This document shows positions 21,388 through 29,232 of a stretch of 35,866 bases of DNA, in pieces. The position numbers and the translations under genes are program-made. Origin of the DNA: an uncultured Bacteroidales bacterium (GTDB lineage Bacteria; Bacteroidota; Bacteroidia; Bacteroidales; Marinilabiliaceae); NCBI GenBank assembly GCA_934699135.1, contig CAKUVM010000014.1:1-35866 (forward strand), written 5' to 3'. Under the pieces are notes generated by a model. The model saw nothing but the letters and a program-made list of their open reading frames with translations. It was not told where the DNA came from and did no database searches. Numbering within the stretch: the first letter of the stretch is position 1; each line of letters starts with the position of its first letter.

Positions 21388-22578
21388 TCAGGCCGTCTCG
21401 GCGGCATGGAGCAGGCTCTCCGGCACGGCCTCGGCCATGGCCTTGTAGGCGGCCTCGCTGGGGTGCAGGTGGTCGCCGGAGTCGAAGCCTGGTTTGAAGC
21501 GCGCCGGGTGACCGTCATCGCGCACGGCCTTGTCAAAGTCCACGCAGCCGTCGAAGATCGGCGACTTGCGCAGCCACTCATTGAAATCGCGCCTTATGGC
21601 GTCGCGCGTGTCACTATATGTGCGCCAGCCCTCAATGGGCAGCAGCGTGCCGCTCCACACGCTCATGCCCAGTTCGCGGGCGCGTGCCGCGTAGATCGCC
21701 TCCACGCCTCGCTCCAAGTCTTCGGCCGTGGGCATGTCGCTCCAAGGCCGGAAAGGGTTCACGTCGGTGCCCACGGGGTGGATTATGTCGTTGATGCCGT
21801 GCTGGATGATCACGGTGTCTGCGCCCGCCGCGTTGGCCTCTATGGGGAACCGGGTCGCGCCCTTGAGCCCATAGGCCTGATACGTTATGCAGTCATATTG
21901 GCGGAGGATGCGCGTGCCGCTCACCGCGCGGCGGATCACGGCCACGTTGCGCAGCCCGGCCTCCCACGCTCGCATGGCCAGATAGTCCGGCCAACTTTGG
22001 GCCGTTATGGAGTCACCGTAGCATATCAGCGCGCGGTTTTTCGCCTCTGTCCTGACCTCAATGGTGTTGAGGAAATAGAACCAGTTGGTTTTGCGAGACA
22101 GGTCGGGCGGCAATGTCTCGGCCTCCGTGTGGTCTCCGTAGGCGAATTGGCCGTGAGACAGCGGGCCGGTTATGAGCGTGCCGGCGTTCATCTGCGTGAA
22201 GTCGCCCAGATATATGCTCACCTCCAGCGCCTGCCCGGCCTCCACGTCCAGGCTCACTTCGTCAGATGTCAGCTCGCGCCCCGGCGCGATGTCCGCCACC
22301 TCGCCGCCGCCAAAGGTCAGCCGGCGGGTCGTCCTCGCCCCACCGCCCGTCAGGGCTAGCGTCACCTTTGTCAGGCGCACGGCCTCCGTGCCTGTCAGGT
22401 TTGAGAACCTTAGCCTAAGCCTGTCTCCGCCAAACGGCATGCCGATGGGGTAGCGCAGCGTCAGGTCTTTTGCGAATGTGGCCTCCCTCCTGTCTGTTAT
22501 GGATGTGGCGTTGCCCCAGCAGGCCACCCATTTGGTGTATTTGCTCATCTGTTTTTCGTTGTCAGTCTTCTGATCCAT
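21388..22578 (-). CDS. SGNH/GDSL-family hydrolase, cytosolic
   Basis: 396 residues. The N-terminal ~175 residues look like a beta-sandwich domain (LRLRFSNLTGTEAVRLTKVTLAL). The C-terminal SGNH domain has GDSIT (catalytic S190), the block II glycine (G221), GIND (261-264) and DHLH with D369/H372, so the full catalytic set is present. It probably acts as an esterase or deacetylase, perhaps on acetylated sugars; the substrate cannot be read from sequence. No signal peptide is seen, which is unusual for a carbohydrate esterase in this phylum. ATG 22578 starts 6 nt after the RSH-gene stop; an in-frame ATG at 22548 (MSKYTKWVACWGNATS) is an alternative. Co-transcribed with the RSH gene. Confidence 0.87.
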   Translation of the reverse strand: MDQKTDNEKQMSKYTKWVACWGNATSITDRREATFAKDLTLRYPIGMPFGGDRLRLRFSNLTGTEAVRLTKVTLALTGGGARTTRRLTFGGGEVADIAPGRELTSDEVSLDVEAGQALEVSIYLGDFTQMNAGTLITGPLSHGQFAYGDHTEAETLPPDLSRKTNWFYFLNTIEVRTEAKNRALICYGDSITAQSWPDYLAMRAWEAGLRNVAVIRRAVSGTRILRQYDCITYQAYGLKGATRFPIEANAAGADTVIIQHGINDIIHPVGTDVNPFRPWSDMPTAEDLERGVEAIYAARARELGMSVWSGTLLPIEGWRTYSDTRDAIRRDFNEWLRKSPIFDGCVDFDKAVRDDGHPARFKPGFDSGDHLHPSEAAYKAMAEAVPESLLHAAETA

Positions 22579-22584
22579 CGGGAG

Positions 22585-24480
22585 TCACTTCTCCGCCTCT
22601 GCCCACGAGTCGGACTCCTGCACCTCCTCCACGCCCTTTATCTTGTAGAGGTGCGAGGCTATGTAGTGCAACTCTGAGAAAGAGTGGATGTAGAACCTTA
22701 TGGTACAGTCCACGATGCAGTCTTCCGTCACGGTGTGGAGGCTGTCTATCGAGAGTCCCAGGCTGTTTGTTATGCAGTCTATCACATCGCTCAGGAGGTG
22801 GTATCTGTCCACGGCCGTTATGTGTACGCTGGCTGGGTATAGCTGGTCCGGGCGCTCCTTGAAGTCTACCGAGACAATGGAGTCTCCATATTTCGATGCC
22901 AGGCGTATCACCGTGGGGCAGTTGCGCTTGTGTATGGTCACGTGGCCTTCCGTGTCGCGGAACCCCACCACCTCGTCGCCCGGGATCGGGTTGCAGCTTG
23001 GGCAACGTGAGTAGGGCGGGGTGGGGGCTTTCGCCAGATAGTTGCGCAAGAATCGCTTGGCCTTATATGTTATCACGCAGTCTTGCCACTCAGGCCGGGG
23101 CTCCACATCGTCATCCGCCCCGATCTCCACGCAGTCTCCGCGGCTCAGCACCGTCTTTATTGAGCAGAGCTTGCCGTTGACGCGCGCGAATTTGGCGTGC
23201 TGGCCAAGCTTGCTGTGAATCTCAAAGGCGAAGTCTAGGACAGTGGCGCGCTTGGGCAAGATGACAGACTTGCCCTGCGGGGTGAAGACCATGATGTCAT
23301 CGTTGTAGAACGATGTCACCACGCCCTCAATGAAACCGTCGGCTGGGTTCTGACCCTGGTTGGCCAAGTCTTGCAGCGTGGCGCGGAAGCGGTTTAGCCA
23401 CAGGTTCACGTTGCCGTCTGACCGGCTCGCTATGCACCCCAGCCGCGAGCTCTCCACCATGCGCTCGCTGCAGATGTGCACCTCCTCCCAACGCCCGTGG
23501 TCCGACAGCAGCTTCACGTGGAAGCTCTGGTAGCCGTTGCCCTTGGGGTTGTCAACGTAGTTGGCCACGCCGCCAGGCTTCTCTTTGAAATGGTCTGTCA
23601 GAAGCGAGTATATGAGCAGGCATTGGTTCTTTTCTGAGCGGGTGCTGTTGTCGGGGAAGACTACGCTCGTGAAGTGCTTGTTGTCCACGTGGCGGAAGTC
23701 AACGTTCTTCTTCCTCATCTTGCGCAGCACGGAATATGGCTGCCTATATTCCGTCACCACTTGCGCTTTCACGCCTGCCGCCGTCAAGATGGAGGTTATC
23801 TTAGAGTCGAACTCGTCCATCGCCTTGCGCTCTTTCTCCTCCTCCTCGTCAAGCATCTTCACGAAGGCGGCATACTCGTGCGGGCAGCGGTAGCGGAAGC
23901 TCAGGTTTTCCAGCTCGGTCTTGATGGTGTATAGGCCCAGCCTGTTGGCCAGAGGGGCGTAGAAGTAGTCGGTCTCGCCGGCAATTTTCATCTGCTTGTC
24001 TGGCGTCATGCTGTCTAGCGTGCGCATGTTGTGCAGGCGGTCTGCCAGCTTGATGAGTATGGCCCGGATGTCATAGCGCACAGAGTCGAGCATCTGCTTG
24101 AAGTTGTCCAGCTGTCGGGACATCACGTATTGCGAACGTTCCGGCTTCGTCACCACTCTCACGAGAAACGCCACGTCTGGCCCGAACCTCTGCTCTATGT
24201 CGTCTAGCGTGTAGGGGGTGTCTTCCACCACGTCGTGAAGGAAGGCCGCGATGACCGGGTTGGCCCCCAGCGTCATCTCCTCGGCCACTATGCGCGCCAC
24301 GGCGATGGGGTGGATTATGTACGGCTCCCCAGTCTTGCGTTTCTGGTTGCGGTGGGCTTCCCGCGCCAGCTCGAAGGCGGCCCTTATCCGCGCCAGGTCT
24401 TCGGGCGTCACGCGCGGCTCCATCTCGCTAAATATGGCCTCCGCGCTCTCGCGGATTTTAGCGTCATAGTCTTGTTCCAT
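22585..24480 (-). CDS. RelA/SpoT homolog: intact (p)ppGpp hydrolase, degenerate synthetase
   Basis: Long RSH protein of 631 residues controlling the alarmone (p)ppGpp. HD domain (~30-190): R48, H57, H82-D83, E86-D87, D147 and N151 match the hydrolase residues of Rel from S. equisimilis, all present. Synthetase-like domain (~235-350): NPKGNGYQSFH (H321) and E333 remain. However, the catalytic Asp of the FDLIAIR motif is Asn (N267) with the Arg replaced by Ser (S272), RFKDYI reads GVANYV, and EIQIRT reads EVHICS. TGS (~395-455), Cys-rich zinc-finger domain (CPSC at 493-496, C521) and ACT (~550-625) follow; the helical domain normally between TGS and the zinc finger is missing. Likely a hydrolase-only SpoT-like enzyme; Bacteroidetes often encode a second RSH. 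Confidence 0.93.
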   Translation of the reverse strand: MEQDYDAKIRESAEAIFSEMEPRVTPEDLARIRAAFELAREAHRNQKRKTGEPYIIHPIAVARIVAEEMTLGANPVIAAFLHDVVEDTPYTLDDIEQRFGPDVAFLVRVVTKPERSQYVMSRQLDNFKQMLDSVRYDIRAILIKLADRLHNMRTLDSMTPDKQMKIAGETDYFYAPLANRLGLYTIKTELENLSFRYRCPHEYAAFVKMLDEEEEKERKAMDEFDSKITSILTAAGVKAQVVTEYRQPYSVLRKMRKKNVDFRHVDNKHFTSVVFPDNSTRSEKNQCLLIYSLLTDHFKEKPGGVANYVDNPKGNGYQSFHVKLLSDHGRWEEVHICSERMVESSRLGCIASRSDGNVNLWLNRFRATLQDLANQGQNPADGFIEGVVTSFYNDDIMVFTPQGKSVILPKRATVLDFAFEIHSKLGQHAKFARVNGKLCSIKTVLSRGDCVEIGADDDVEPRPEWQDCVITYKAKRFLRNYLAKAPTPPYSRCPSCNPIPGDEVVGFRDTEGHVTIHKRNCPTVIRLASKYGDSIVSVDFKERPDQLYPASVHITAVDRYHLLSDVIDCITNSLGLSIDSLHTVTEDCIVDCTIRFYIHSFSELHYIASHLYKIKGVEEVQESDSWAEAEK

Positions 24481-24501
24481 TGACAGAGGTTTCTAGGTTT
24501 C

Positions 24502-24532
24502 CTAAGATAGTCTTTCTGTGGGTGTTTTCCAA
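24502..24532 (-). promoter_or_regulatory. Possible promoter of the RSH-SGNH operon
   Basis: Read on the minus strand: TTGG (24532-24529), 19-nt spacer, TATCTTAG (24509-24502). Both elements deviate from TTTG/TAnnTTTG by one base, but spacing and position (~20 nt before the ATG, just after the pheS terminator) fit. Confidence 0.4.
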
Positions 24533-24545
24533 CGTCCGCATCCTT

Positions 24546-24594
24546 AAAAAGAGCCACGGCGCCACGGGGGCGTTTGCCCTCTTGGCGCCGTGGC
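24546..24594 (-). terminator. Rho-independent terminator after pheS
   Basis: Perfect 12-bp stem GCCACGGCGCCA (24553-24564) / TGGCGCCGTGGC (24583-24594) with a small inner GGGC/GCCC stem. Read on the minus strand it is followed by TCTTTTT. It lies 23 nt after the pheS stop. Confidence 0.9.
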
Positions 24595-24617
24595 GTGTGG
24601 CTTATGCCGCGCTGCTG

Positions 24618-25643
24618 TCATATGGCAGATTGGAACTGGCCGAGGAAGCGCACGTCGTTCTCGAAGAAGTTGCGGATGTCATCCACTCCGTAGCGCAACA
24701 TGGCGATGCGCTCCACGCCCATGCCGAAGGCGTAGCCGCTATACTCTTTCGGGTCTATGCCGTTGTTCTCCAGCACGGCGGGGTCCACCATGCCGCAGCC
24801 CAAAATCTCCAGCCAGCCGGAGCCCTTGCACACGCCGCAGCCCTTGCCGCCGCACAGGGTGCAGCTCACGTCCATCTCGGCAGACGGTTCTGTGAACGGG
24901 AAGTACGACGGGCGCAGGCGTATGTCCACCCCGGAGCCGAACATCTCTTTGGCGAAGTAGAGCAGAGCCTGCTTCAGGTCGGCGAAAGAGACGTTTTTGG
25001 CAATGTACAGCCCCTCCACCTGGTGGAAGATGCAGTGCGCGCGGGCCGAGATGGCCTCGTTGCGGAACACTCGGCCGGGGAAGACGGCCCTGATGGGCGG
25101 TTTCTGCCTCTCCATCTCTCGCACCTGCACGGAGCTGGTGTGGGTGCGGAGCAAGATGTCGGGGTTGGTGTTGATGAAGAACGTGTCTTGCATGTCTCTC
25201 GCCGGGTGCTCGGGCGGGAAGTTGAGGGCCGTGAAGACGTGCCAGTCGTCTTCCACCTCGGGGCCCTCGGCCACGGTGAAGCCCAGCCGGCCGAAGATCT
25301 CGACAATCTCGTTTTTCACAATCGAGATGGGGTGGCGGCCTCCGATCGGGGCGGGTGTGCCGGGTCTCGTCACGTCGGTCTTCTCCTGCGTTTGCGCGTT
25401 GCTGGCGGCGGCTTGGGCTTTCAGCTCGGCAATGCGGTTCTGCGCCTGGGTCTTGAGCTCGTTGAGCCTCTGCCCCATCTCGCGCTTGAGCTCTGGGGCC
25501 ACGGCCTTGAACTCGTCAAAGAGGGCGCTCACCAGGCCTTTTTTGCTCAAATATTTGATTCGGAGCGCCTCGGCGTCCTCGGCGCTTTGTGCCTTCAGTC
25601 CGGCGATCTCGGCTTTGAGGGCTTCTATTTTGTCTTTAAGCAT
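24618..25643 (-). CDS. pheS: Phenylalanyl-tRNA synthetase alpha subunit
   Basis: Charges tRNA-Phe as an alpha2-beta2 enzyme; pheT is not adjacent in this window. The 341-residue product has an N-terminal coiled coil (1-~90, Lys/Ala/Glu-rich), then class II motifs: GGRHPISIVKNEIVEIFGRLGFTVAEGPEVEDDWHVFTALNFPPEHPARDMQDTFF in conserved blocks (~100-157), LRTHTSSVQVREM (~165-177), FPGRVFRNEAISARAHCIFHQVEGLYI (~187-213), and motif 3 GYAFGMGVERIAMLRYGVDDIR. The Cys cluster CTLCGGKGCGVCKGSGW is typical of bacterial PheS. A good -7 element lies upstream and a strong terminator downstream, so it is probably monocistronic. Confidence 0.97.
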   Translation of the reverse strand: MLKDKIEALKAEIAGLKAQSAEDAEALRIKYLSKKGLVSALFDEFKAVAPELKREMGQRLNELKTQAQNRIAELKAQAAASNAQTQEKTDVTRPGTPAPIGGRHPISIVKNEIVEIFGRLGFTVAEGPEVEDDWHVFTALNFPPEHPARDMQDTFFINTNPDILLRTHTSSVQVREMERQKPPIRAVFPGRVFRNEAISARAHCIFHQVEGLYIAKNVSFADLKQALLYFAKEMFGSGVDIRLRPSYFPFTEPSAEMDVSCTLCGGKGCGVCKGSGWLEILGCGMVDPAVLENNGIDPKEYSGYAFGMGVERIAMLRYGVDDIRNFFENDVRFLGQFQSAI

Positions 25644-25671
25644 TGCTGTGTCCCAAATTTTTGGCTTTGGG

Positions 25672-25701
25672 CAAAGTTAGTGTTTTTAGTTGGCAATCAC
25701 A
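25672..25701 (-). promoter_or_regulatory. Probable pheS promoter
   Basis: Minus strand: TAACTTTG (25679-25672) is a full -7 match. The -33 position offers only TGTG (25701-25698) at 18 nt, overlapping the end of the lolA-like gene. The predicted start, near 25665, leaves a ~20-nt leader. Confidence 0.5.
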
Positions 25702-26314
25702 TGCCGCCGCCAGCCCTATTGGCTTGCCGCGTGGTCTTTTTGCGCCCAAACGAGTAGCGGAGGAAGTCGCCGCTCGGCTGCCACACGGTCATCTGGCGCA
25801 GTCCGTAGTCGTCGTTGCCAAACGTCAGCTCGATCAATGAGATGTGGCGCAGCGCGCGTTTGTCTTTCGGGGTGAAAGTCATTGTGGTCGTCGCGCCGCC
25901 TTCTGTGGCCGTCAGCGCGCCTGCCTGTCGGGCGGGGGCGAAGTCGCCGGTGAAGCATGCCCCCACAATGTCCAGCATCTGGCGCAGCGCGGCGTTGCGC
26001 CGCGCGTCTGTCGTGCTGCGCCCGCGGGCGTTGGCTGTCATAATGGCCCGTGGGGTCATTATTGTCGTGTCTGCCGTCGCGCTGGCCAGCGTGAGCGTGC
26101 GTGTGGCCTTGACGTAGGTCAGCGTGCCGCTCTCCGTGGCCACGCCGGCCAACATCTTCACTTTGCGTTCCAGGGTGTAGGAGCAGCGCATCTCGCTCAT
26201 CGCGGCGTGGGCCTCGGCAATGCCTTTGGCCAATTTGGCCTCGGCTCCCGTCTGGGCGGTGGCCGTGGCGGCTGTCAGCAGCAGCGCGGAGGCCAGCGTC
26301 ATCAGTCTGTTCAT
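25697..26314 (-). CDS. LolA-like outer-membrane lipoprotein carrier (probable)
   Basis: 205 residues with a signal peptide (MNRLMTLASALLLTAATATA|Q), so periplasmic. The pattern AAMSEMRCSYTLERKVKMLAGVATESGTLTYVKATRTL followed by short strands matches LolA-like proteins, in which an incomplete beta-barrel carries lipoproteins or other lipids. C-terminal half: MTFTPKDKRALRHISLIELTFGNDDYGLRQMTVWQPSGDFLRYSFG, typical of Bacteroidetes LolA-like paralogs. Sequence identity to classical LolA is low and I rely on pattern and size, so cargo is open. It is 22 nt after the E1-like gene, probably in the same operon. Confidence 0.7.
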   Translation of the reverse strand: MNRLMTLASALLLTAATATAQTGAEAKLAKGIAEAHAAMSEMRCSYTLERKVKMLAGVATESGTLTYVKATRTLTLASATADTTIMTPRAIMTANARGRSTTDARRNAALRQMLDIVGACFTGDFAPARQAGALTATEGGATTTMTFTPKDKRALRHISLIELTFGNDDYGLRQMTVWQPSGDFLRYSFGRKKTTRQANRAGGGM

Positions 26315-26336
26315 CTTTTGTTTTCTTGAGTCTCGT

Positions 26337-27920
26337 TCAGAGCATTGCGGAGATCCCCACGCAGATGTCGTGCGGCTCGGCGGGCCGCAGTCCGGAGTGT
26401 GGGCGTATTATGTTTGGCGGCGCCATCAGGTGGCGCATGGTGTCTGGCCTAAGGGCCAGCTCGGCCACAATGAGCCGCGCCGTCAGGCCTGTTGGGTCGG
26501 CGTCCACAATGGCCAGGCGTTTTGTCTTGCGCAGTGAGGCCGTCACGGCTCCGCCGCTGTCTAGCGGGCGCAGGGTGTGGAGGTGGATGTGCTCCACGTG
26601 CGTGTTTTGGCGCGCTAAGAGTTTCACGGCGTCGGCGGCGGGTTGCGTCGTGGAGCCGAAAGAGAGCAGCGTCACGTCTTCCCCCTCGGTCAGCTTGGCT
26701 GCGCCGCCGCGTGACGGCGTCGGCGTGGGAGCCTCGGCGGCCTCGGCCCCTGGCTCGATGACAATGGCCTGCCTGGGTCGCGAGAGTAGCGTGGCGTAGG
26801 CCTCTTGCGCCTCGGCGCGGCACGCCGGGGTCCATATCTCCGTCTTGTCCGATGTGCATGACAAGATCCCGCCCGTCTCGATGTCAGTGGTGCGGAGGAT
26901 CAGCTCGGCCGAGGGGTAACTCATCAGGAGGGATGCCCTCACGTCCGCCGCCGTGGTCTCCGCCACGGGCAAGATGCCGGCCTCGGCCGCGCCGATGGCC
27001 TTGTTCACAATGCCGGGCGCTGGGTGCAGGGGCATCACGGGGCGCGCCGCCCGCGGGAGGAGGGCGGCAAGGTCCATGAGCTGGCGGTGGGGGTGGCGCA
27101 GGGGCGCGTCCGCCACGAGAGACGTCAGGTAGGCCCCCCTCCTGTCGCGCTCCACCTCTTGCCGAGCGTCGGCCTCAATGGCGGCCGTCTGCTGGCGGGT
27201 GGCTATGTGCTTCTCGTCTAGCCATGTGGCGAAGGCCTCCATCTCGCTTTCGCACCCGCTCACAAAAGTCAGGGTTGTGGTGCCTTGCCGCGTCCGCTCG
27301 GTCTGGGTGGCCATCACGCGGCACAGCGCGGCGTAGTCGCCACCCTTGACGGCCTCAATGGCCAGCGTGCGCCGCCCCTTCACCACTTGGCCGAAACCGC
27401 CGAGCTGCCGGATCAGGTTGCCGTTAGACGTTGTGCCGCTGTTGTTCCACAGCACGGCGCACAAGGGCAGCGAACGCGCCGCGGCGAAGCAGACCGACTC
27501 CAAGAAGTCGCCGTCAGCCCCGAAGTCGCCGCACGCCGTGCAAATTATTATCCGCCTGCGCCCTCCCGCCGCGCGGCACGAGGCGTCGGCCAAAGCCATG
27601 CCCACGGCCACGGCCATGCGGCTGGGCAGGCCGCGCGAGAATACGTCTCCGGCCGATGTGAAGAGCGACCTGAAGAAACTAGAGGGGGCCTGCCGTCCCA
27701 TGGCCAGTTCCGCCGTCAGGTCCAACCCGGCCGATATATACGCGTCTCCCGCCTCGGCAAATCGCGCCAGGGCGGCCTGGGCCACGTCGCTCAGGGCCGT
27801 CACGTAGTGGCAGTCGGCCTCGACCATGGCCGCGCGTCTCGCCTCGCGACCCATATAGGCCACGCGGTAGTCTCTGAGCACCTGCTCTTTAAACTGCCCA
27901 AGGCTGAGGTCTTCGCTCAT
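26337..27920 (-). CDS. Shortened E1 alpha/beta-like thiamine-diphosphate protein
   Basis: 527 residues. The N-terminal half resembles the alpha chain of 2-oxoacid dehydrogenase E1, including the ThDP region GDFGADGDFLESVCFAAA..AVLWNN (D132 and N159-160). The usual GDG reads GDF and the loop is one residue shorter than GDGATSEGDF. The C-terminal half resembles the beta chain: KAIGAAEAGILPVAETT (~310-325) and a clear transketolase C-terminal domain, EDVTLLSFGSTTQPAADAVKLLARQ and LRPLDSGGAVTASLRKTKRLAIVD (~415-480). Fused alpha-beta E1 proteins in this phylum are usually ~650-800 residues, so large parts of both chains are missing. Activity may be changed or lost. The start overlaps the ligase stop (ATGA), so the two are translationally coupled. 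Confidence 0.72.
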   Translation of the reverse strand: MSEDLSLGQFKEQVLRDYRVAYMGREARRAAMVEADCHYVTALSDVAQAALARFAEAGDAYISAGLDLTAELAMGRQAPSSFFRSLFTSAGDVFSRGLPSRMAVAVGMALADASCRAAGGRRRIIICTACGDFGADGDFLESVCFAAARSLPLCAVLWNNSGTTSNGNLIRQLGGFGQVVKGRRTLAIEAVKGGDYAALCRVMATQTERTRQGTTTLTFVSGCESEMEAFATWLDEKHIATRQQTAAIEADARQEVERDRRGAYLTSLVADAPLRHPHRQLMDLAALLPRAARPVMPLHPAPGIVNKAIGAAEAGILPVAETTAADVRASLLMSYPSAELILRTTDIETGGILSCTSDKTEIWTPACRAEAQEAYATLLSRPRQAIVIEPGAEAAEAPTPTPSRGGAAKLTEGEDVTLLSFGSTTQPAADAVKLLARQNTHVEHIHLHTLRPLDSGGAVTASLRKTKRLAIVDADPTGLTARLIVAELALRPDTMRHLMAPPNIIRPHSGLRPAEPHDICVGISAML

Positions 27921-29215
27921 CGTAGGTCGAAGAATTTCACGGCCTTGCGGCTCATGGGCGGGAACATTATCTTGCTTATGTATTCGGGGTTCTCGAAAGA
28001 CACGCCGGGGGCCACGCGCACTTTGGCGCGGAAGATGTCTTTAATCTCTTTGGCGAAGCCGTCTGAGGCGCGGCGCGTGCCCACCCTCACGCGCACTTCG
28101 TCGGTGCCCAGCTCGTTGGTGAAGACTTCCACCACGTAGTTCTCCACGCCGGCAATGCCGTCCAGGATGTCGAATATCGCCGGCGGGTAGAGTGTCGTGC
28201 CCTTATATTTTATCATCTGGCCCTTGCGGCCCACCACGGCGCCCAGCCTCATGGTCTGCCTGCCGCAGGCGCAGCGGCCTGTCATGTGGCGCACCATGTC
28301 TCCCGTCTTGAAGCGGATGAGCGGCATGCCCTCAATGCCCAGTGTCGTTATGGTCACCTCGCCCACCTCGTCTTCGCCCACGGGCCGCCCGTCGTCATCC
28401 AGCAGCTCCACGATTATCAGCTCCGGCTGGCTGTGCCCGCCGCGGAAATGCTCGCACTCGGTGAACGAGCTCTGCATCTCGGTGGAGGCGTATGTGGTGT
28501 GGAGCCTCACCTCCGGCCACCGGGCGGCAATCTGGTGCCCCAGTTTGGTGTATTCCCCGTCGGGCGTGCGCAGGGCCTCGCCGATGCAGATGAATTTCTT
28601 GACCGATGACGCGTGATGGTCAATGCCGTTCTGCTCGGCGTGGTCTATCAGTTTCATGAGGAATGACGGCACGCACATCCCCACCGTTGGCCTGACGCGC
28701 CCTATCGTGTCCCATTGCAGCTGCGGGATTCCGTTGCCCACGCGGCACACGCCCATGCCCATGGCCCTGGCCCCGAGGTAGTAGGCGTAGCCCGCCATGA
28801 AGCGGCGGTCTAGCGTCACCATGAGCTGCATCACGTCGTCTGCCGAGCAGCCCGCCACGCCGAATGAGAGTTTCTCATTATACGCCAGGCGGTCTATGTC
28901 GCCCTGCGTCAACGCCACCGTCACGGGATCCCCCAGGGTGCCGCTCGTGGTCACGTAGTCGGCAATGTCTTCGCGGCCCACGCATATGAAGTCGGCGTTG
29001 TGCCGCTGCAGGTCTTCCTTCGTGGTCAGCGGCAGGCGGCGCAGGTCTTCAAGGGAGACGATGGAGCGCGGGTCGATGCCGGTCTGGGCGAACATCCGTT
29101 GGTAAAATTTTGAGTGCTCCGCGGCGTAGGCCACGGCCTCGCGCATACGCTCCTCCTGAAAGGCCTTGATCTCTTCTGGCGAGGCGTATTGGATTTCGGG
29201 GTGGGGTGTGAACAT
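27917..29215 (-). CDS. PaaK-like (phenylacetate-CoA ligase family) adenylate-forming enzyme
   Basis: 432 residues. The start is ATG 29215 (MFTPHPEIQYASPEEIKAF); the frame is open further upstream only across the recO gene. Family motifs: P-loop-like TSGTLGDPV (90-98), TYASTEMQS (241-249; usually a Y-G-x-T-E motif), RFKTGD (301-306), CACGR (315-319) and VGRKGQMIKYKGTTLYPPAI (~328-347), with the small C-terminal domain after it. Such enzymes activate a carboxylic acid with ATP and transfer it to CoA. Aryl acids are typical, but ASTE is atypical and the true substrate is unknown. It lies 17 nt after recO and overlaps the E1-like gene by 4 nt. Confidence 0.85.
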   Translation of the reverse strand: MFTPHPEIQYASPEEIKAFQEERMREAVAYAAEHSKFYQRMFAQTGIDPRSIVSLEDLRRLPLTTKEDLQRHNADFICVGREDIADYVTTSGTLGDPVTVALTQGDIDRLAYNEKLSFGVAGCSADDVMQLMVTLDRRFMAGYAYYLGARAMGMGVCRVGNGIPQLQWDTIGRVRPTVGMCVPSFLMKLIDHAEQNGIDHHASSVKKFICIGEALRTPDGEYTKLGHQIAARWPEVRLHTTYASTEMQSSFTECEHFRGGHSQPELIIVELLDDDGRPVGEDEVGEVTITTLGIEGMPLIRFKTGDMVRHMTGRCACGRQTMRLGAVVGRKGQMIKYKGTTLYPPAIFDILDGIAGVENYVVEVFTNELGTDEVRVRVGTRRASDGFAKEIKDIFRAKVRVAPGVSFENPEYISKIMFPPMSRKAVKFFDLR

Positions 29216-29232
29216 CTTGCTAATCTGTGTTT

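Noticed and set aside
21382..22359. Plus-strand open frame of 325 codons opposite the SGNH hydrolase gene
   Set aside because: The minus-strand frame has a complete catalytic set and good spacing to the RSH gene; this one has no recognisable pattern.
24480..25757. Long open frame on the plus strand (425 codons) over pheS
   Set aside because: It covers pheS and its terminator on the opposite strand; His/Gly/Val-rich translation typical of a GC-skew shadow.
27285..28139. Plus-strand open frame of 284 codons opposite the E1-like and ligase genes
   Set aside because: It spans the junction of two well-supported coupled genes on the other strand and has low-complexity Arg/Gly/His content.
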